64,000 bases of DNA, from NCBI RefSeq assembly GCF_036013745.1, contig NZ_CP107880.1, positions 2,666,001-2,730,000 on the forward strand, written 5' to 3'. Within the stretch, counting starts at the first letter, position 1, and each line of letters starts with the position of its first letter. This stretch comes from Streptomyces sp. NBC_00483 (lineage in GTDB: Bacteria > Actinomycetota > Actinomycetes > Streptomycetales > Streptomycetaceae). Below the pieces are notes generated by a model. That model was not told the DNA's origin. It did not search any database and was given only the letters and a program-made list of their open reading frames with translations. Shown one piece after another: positions 63,946 through 64,000 of this stretch. The translations under genes and the position numbers were made by a program.

Positions 63946-63982
63946 GGTATACGGAGAGTACGGGCTCAGGGATACGTATACC
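63946..63982. promoter_or_regulatory. Inverted repeat at the right edge
   Basis: GGTATACG (63946-63953) and CGTATACC (63975-63982) form perfect 8-bp arms 21 nt apart. Each arm is TA-rich in GC-rich DNA. Possible operator for the glycosyltransferase gene or a gene starting beyond the edge. Confidence 0.4.
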
Positions 63983-64000
63983 GTCGGTCCCCCAGGATGC

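Overview
The window is chromosomal DNA from a Streptomyces-type actinomycete. The evidence is a GC-rich sequence with strong third-position GC bias, many GTG and some TTG starts, 4-bp ATGA/GTGA stop-start overlaps inside operons, and lineage markers: a conservon (cvnABCD), a SepF-like SflA protein, streptogrisin proteases, Rpf/LysM proteins and DUF5685. The gene order (dnaE2, cvn operon, sflA, rpf-like genes, der-plsC-cmk-tyrA-aroH, rluB-scpB-scpA-ParA, ald, pyrG) looks like the conserved Streptomyces core. I infer no large genomic island. There are no rRNA or tRNA genes, CRISPR arrays, prophage genes or intact insertion sequences that I can see.

Layout. 1-4.3 kb: tripartite tricarboxylate transporter genes (tctC, start of tctB) divergent from a CitB-type response regulator; a secreted copper monooxygenase (LPMO) with a sortase signal; and a MarR/cupin pair sharing tandem palindromic operators. 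4.3-8.9 kb: a two-gene error-prone repair cassette, DnaE2 plus a Y-family protein that has lost catalytic residues. 9-13.6 kb: a membrane protein, a remnant of an iron-dependent alcohol dehydrogenase, and two streptogrisin-type serine proteases flanking a stomatin-like protein. 13.8-17.6 kb: a conservon. 17.8-24.5 kb: a cysteine-tailed DUF5685 protein, sflA, an MFS exporter, a mannosyltransferase-like protein, a PAP2 phosphatase and a small I78 protease inhibitor. 24.9-28.6 kb: a stand-alone cytochrome oxidase subunit I, then a glycosyltransferase and partner. 28.8-34.8 kb: a branched-chain-type ABC transporter in which both permeases and one ATPase are joined in one reading frame. 34.7-37.8 kb: two Rpf/LysM cell-wall proteins and two uncharacterised genes. 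37.8-42.3 kb: der, acyltransferase, cmk, tyrA, aroH. 42.4-47.4 kb: YidB-like protein, a DUF6529/Rieske redox pair, a nucleotidyltransferase-like protein, and an ADP-ribosylglycohydrolase/NUDIX-regulator operon. 47.5-52.2 kb: ParA-like ATPase, a ribbon-helix-helix-like protein, ScpA, ScpB and a pseudouridine synthase. 52.5-64 kb: alanine dehydrogenase, an NTPase/TPR protein, a NUDIX hydrolase, pyrG, a GH15 enzyme, a PucR regulator and a GT4 glycosyltransferase.

The strongest unusual signals are: (i) a 48-bp palindromic repeat inserted in frame in the scpA coding sequence, with an identical copy in an intergenic region 5.9 kb away; (ii) a LivH-LivM-LivG fusion whose linker is built from 48-bp tandem repeats; (iii) complementary motif losses in the two ATPases of that transporter (Arg in Walker A of one, degenerate signature in the other), which predict one working and one degenerate ATP site; (iv) a ParA plus ribbon-helix-helix pair co-transcribed with the condensin subunits ScpAB; (v) a 10-bp inverted repeat that can pair with the Shine-Dalgarno of the NUDIX regulator; and (vi) several genes with a TANNNT box 6-7 nt before the start codon, that is, probable leaderless mRNAs.

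Starts were chosen by Shine-Dalgarno position, overlap with the upstream stop codon or leaderless promoter geometry; alternatives are given. All family assignments are from reading the protein sequences, without a database search.
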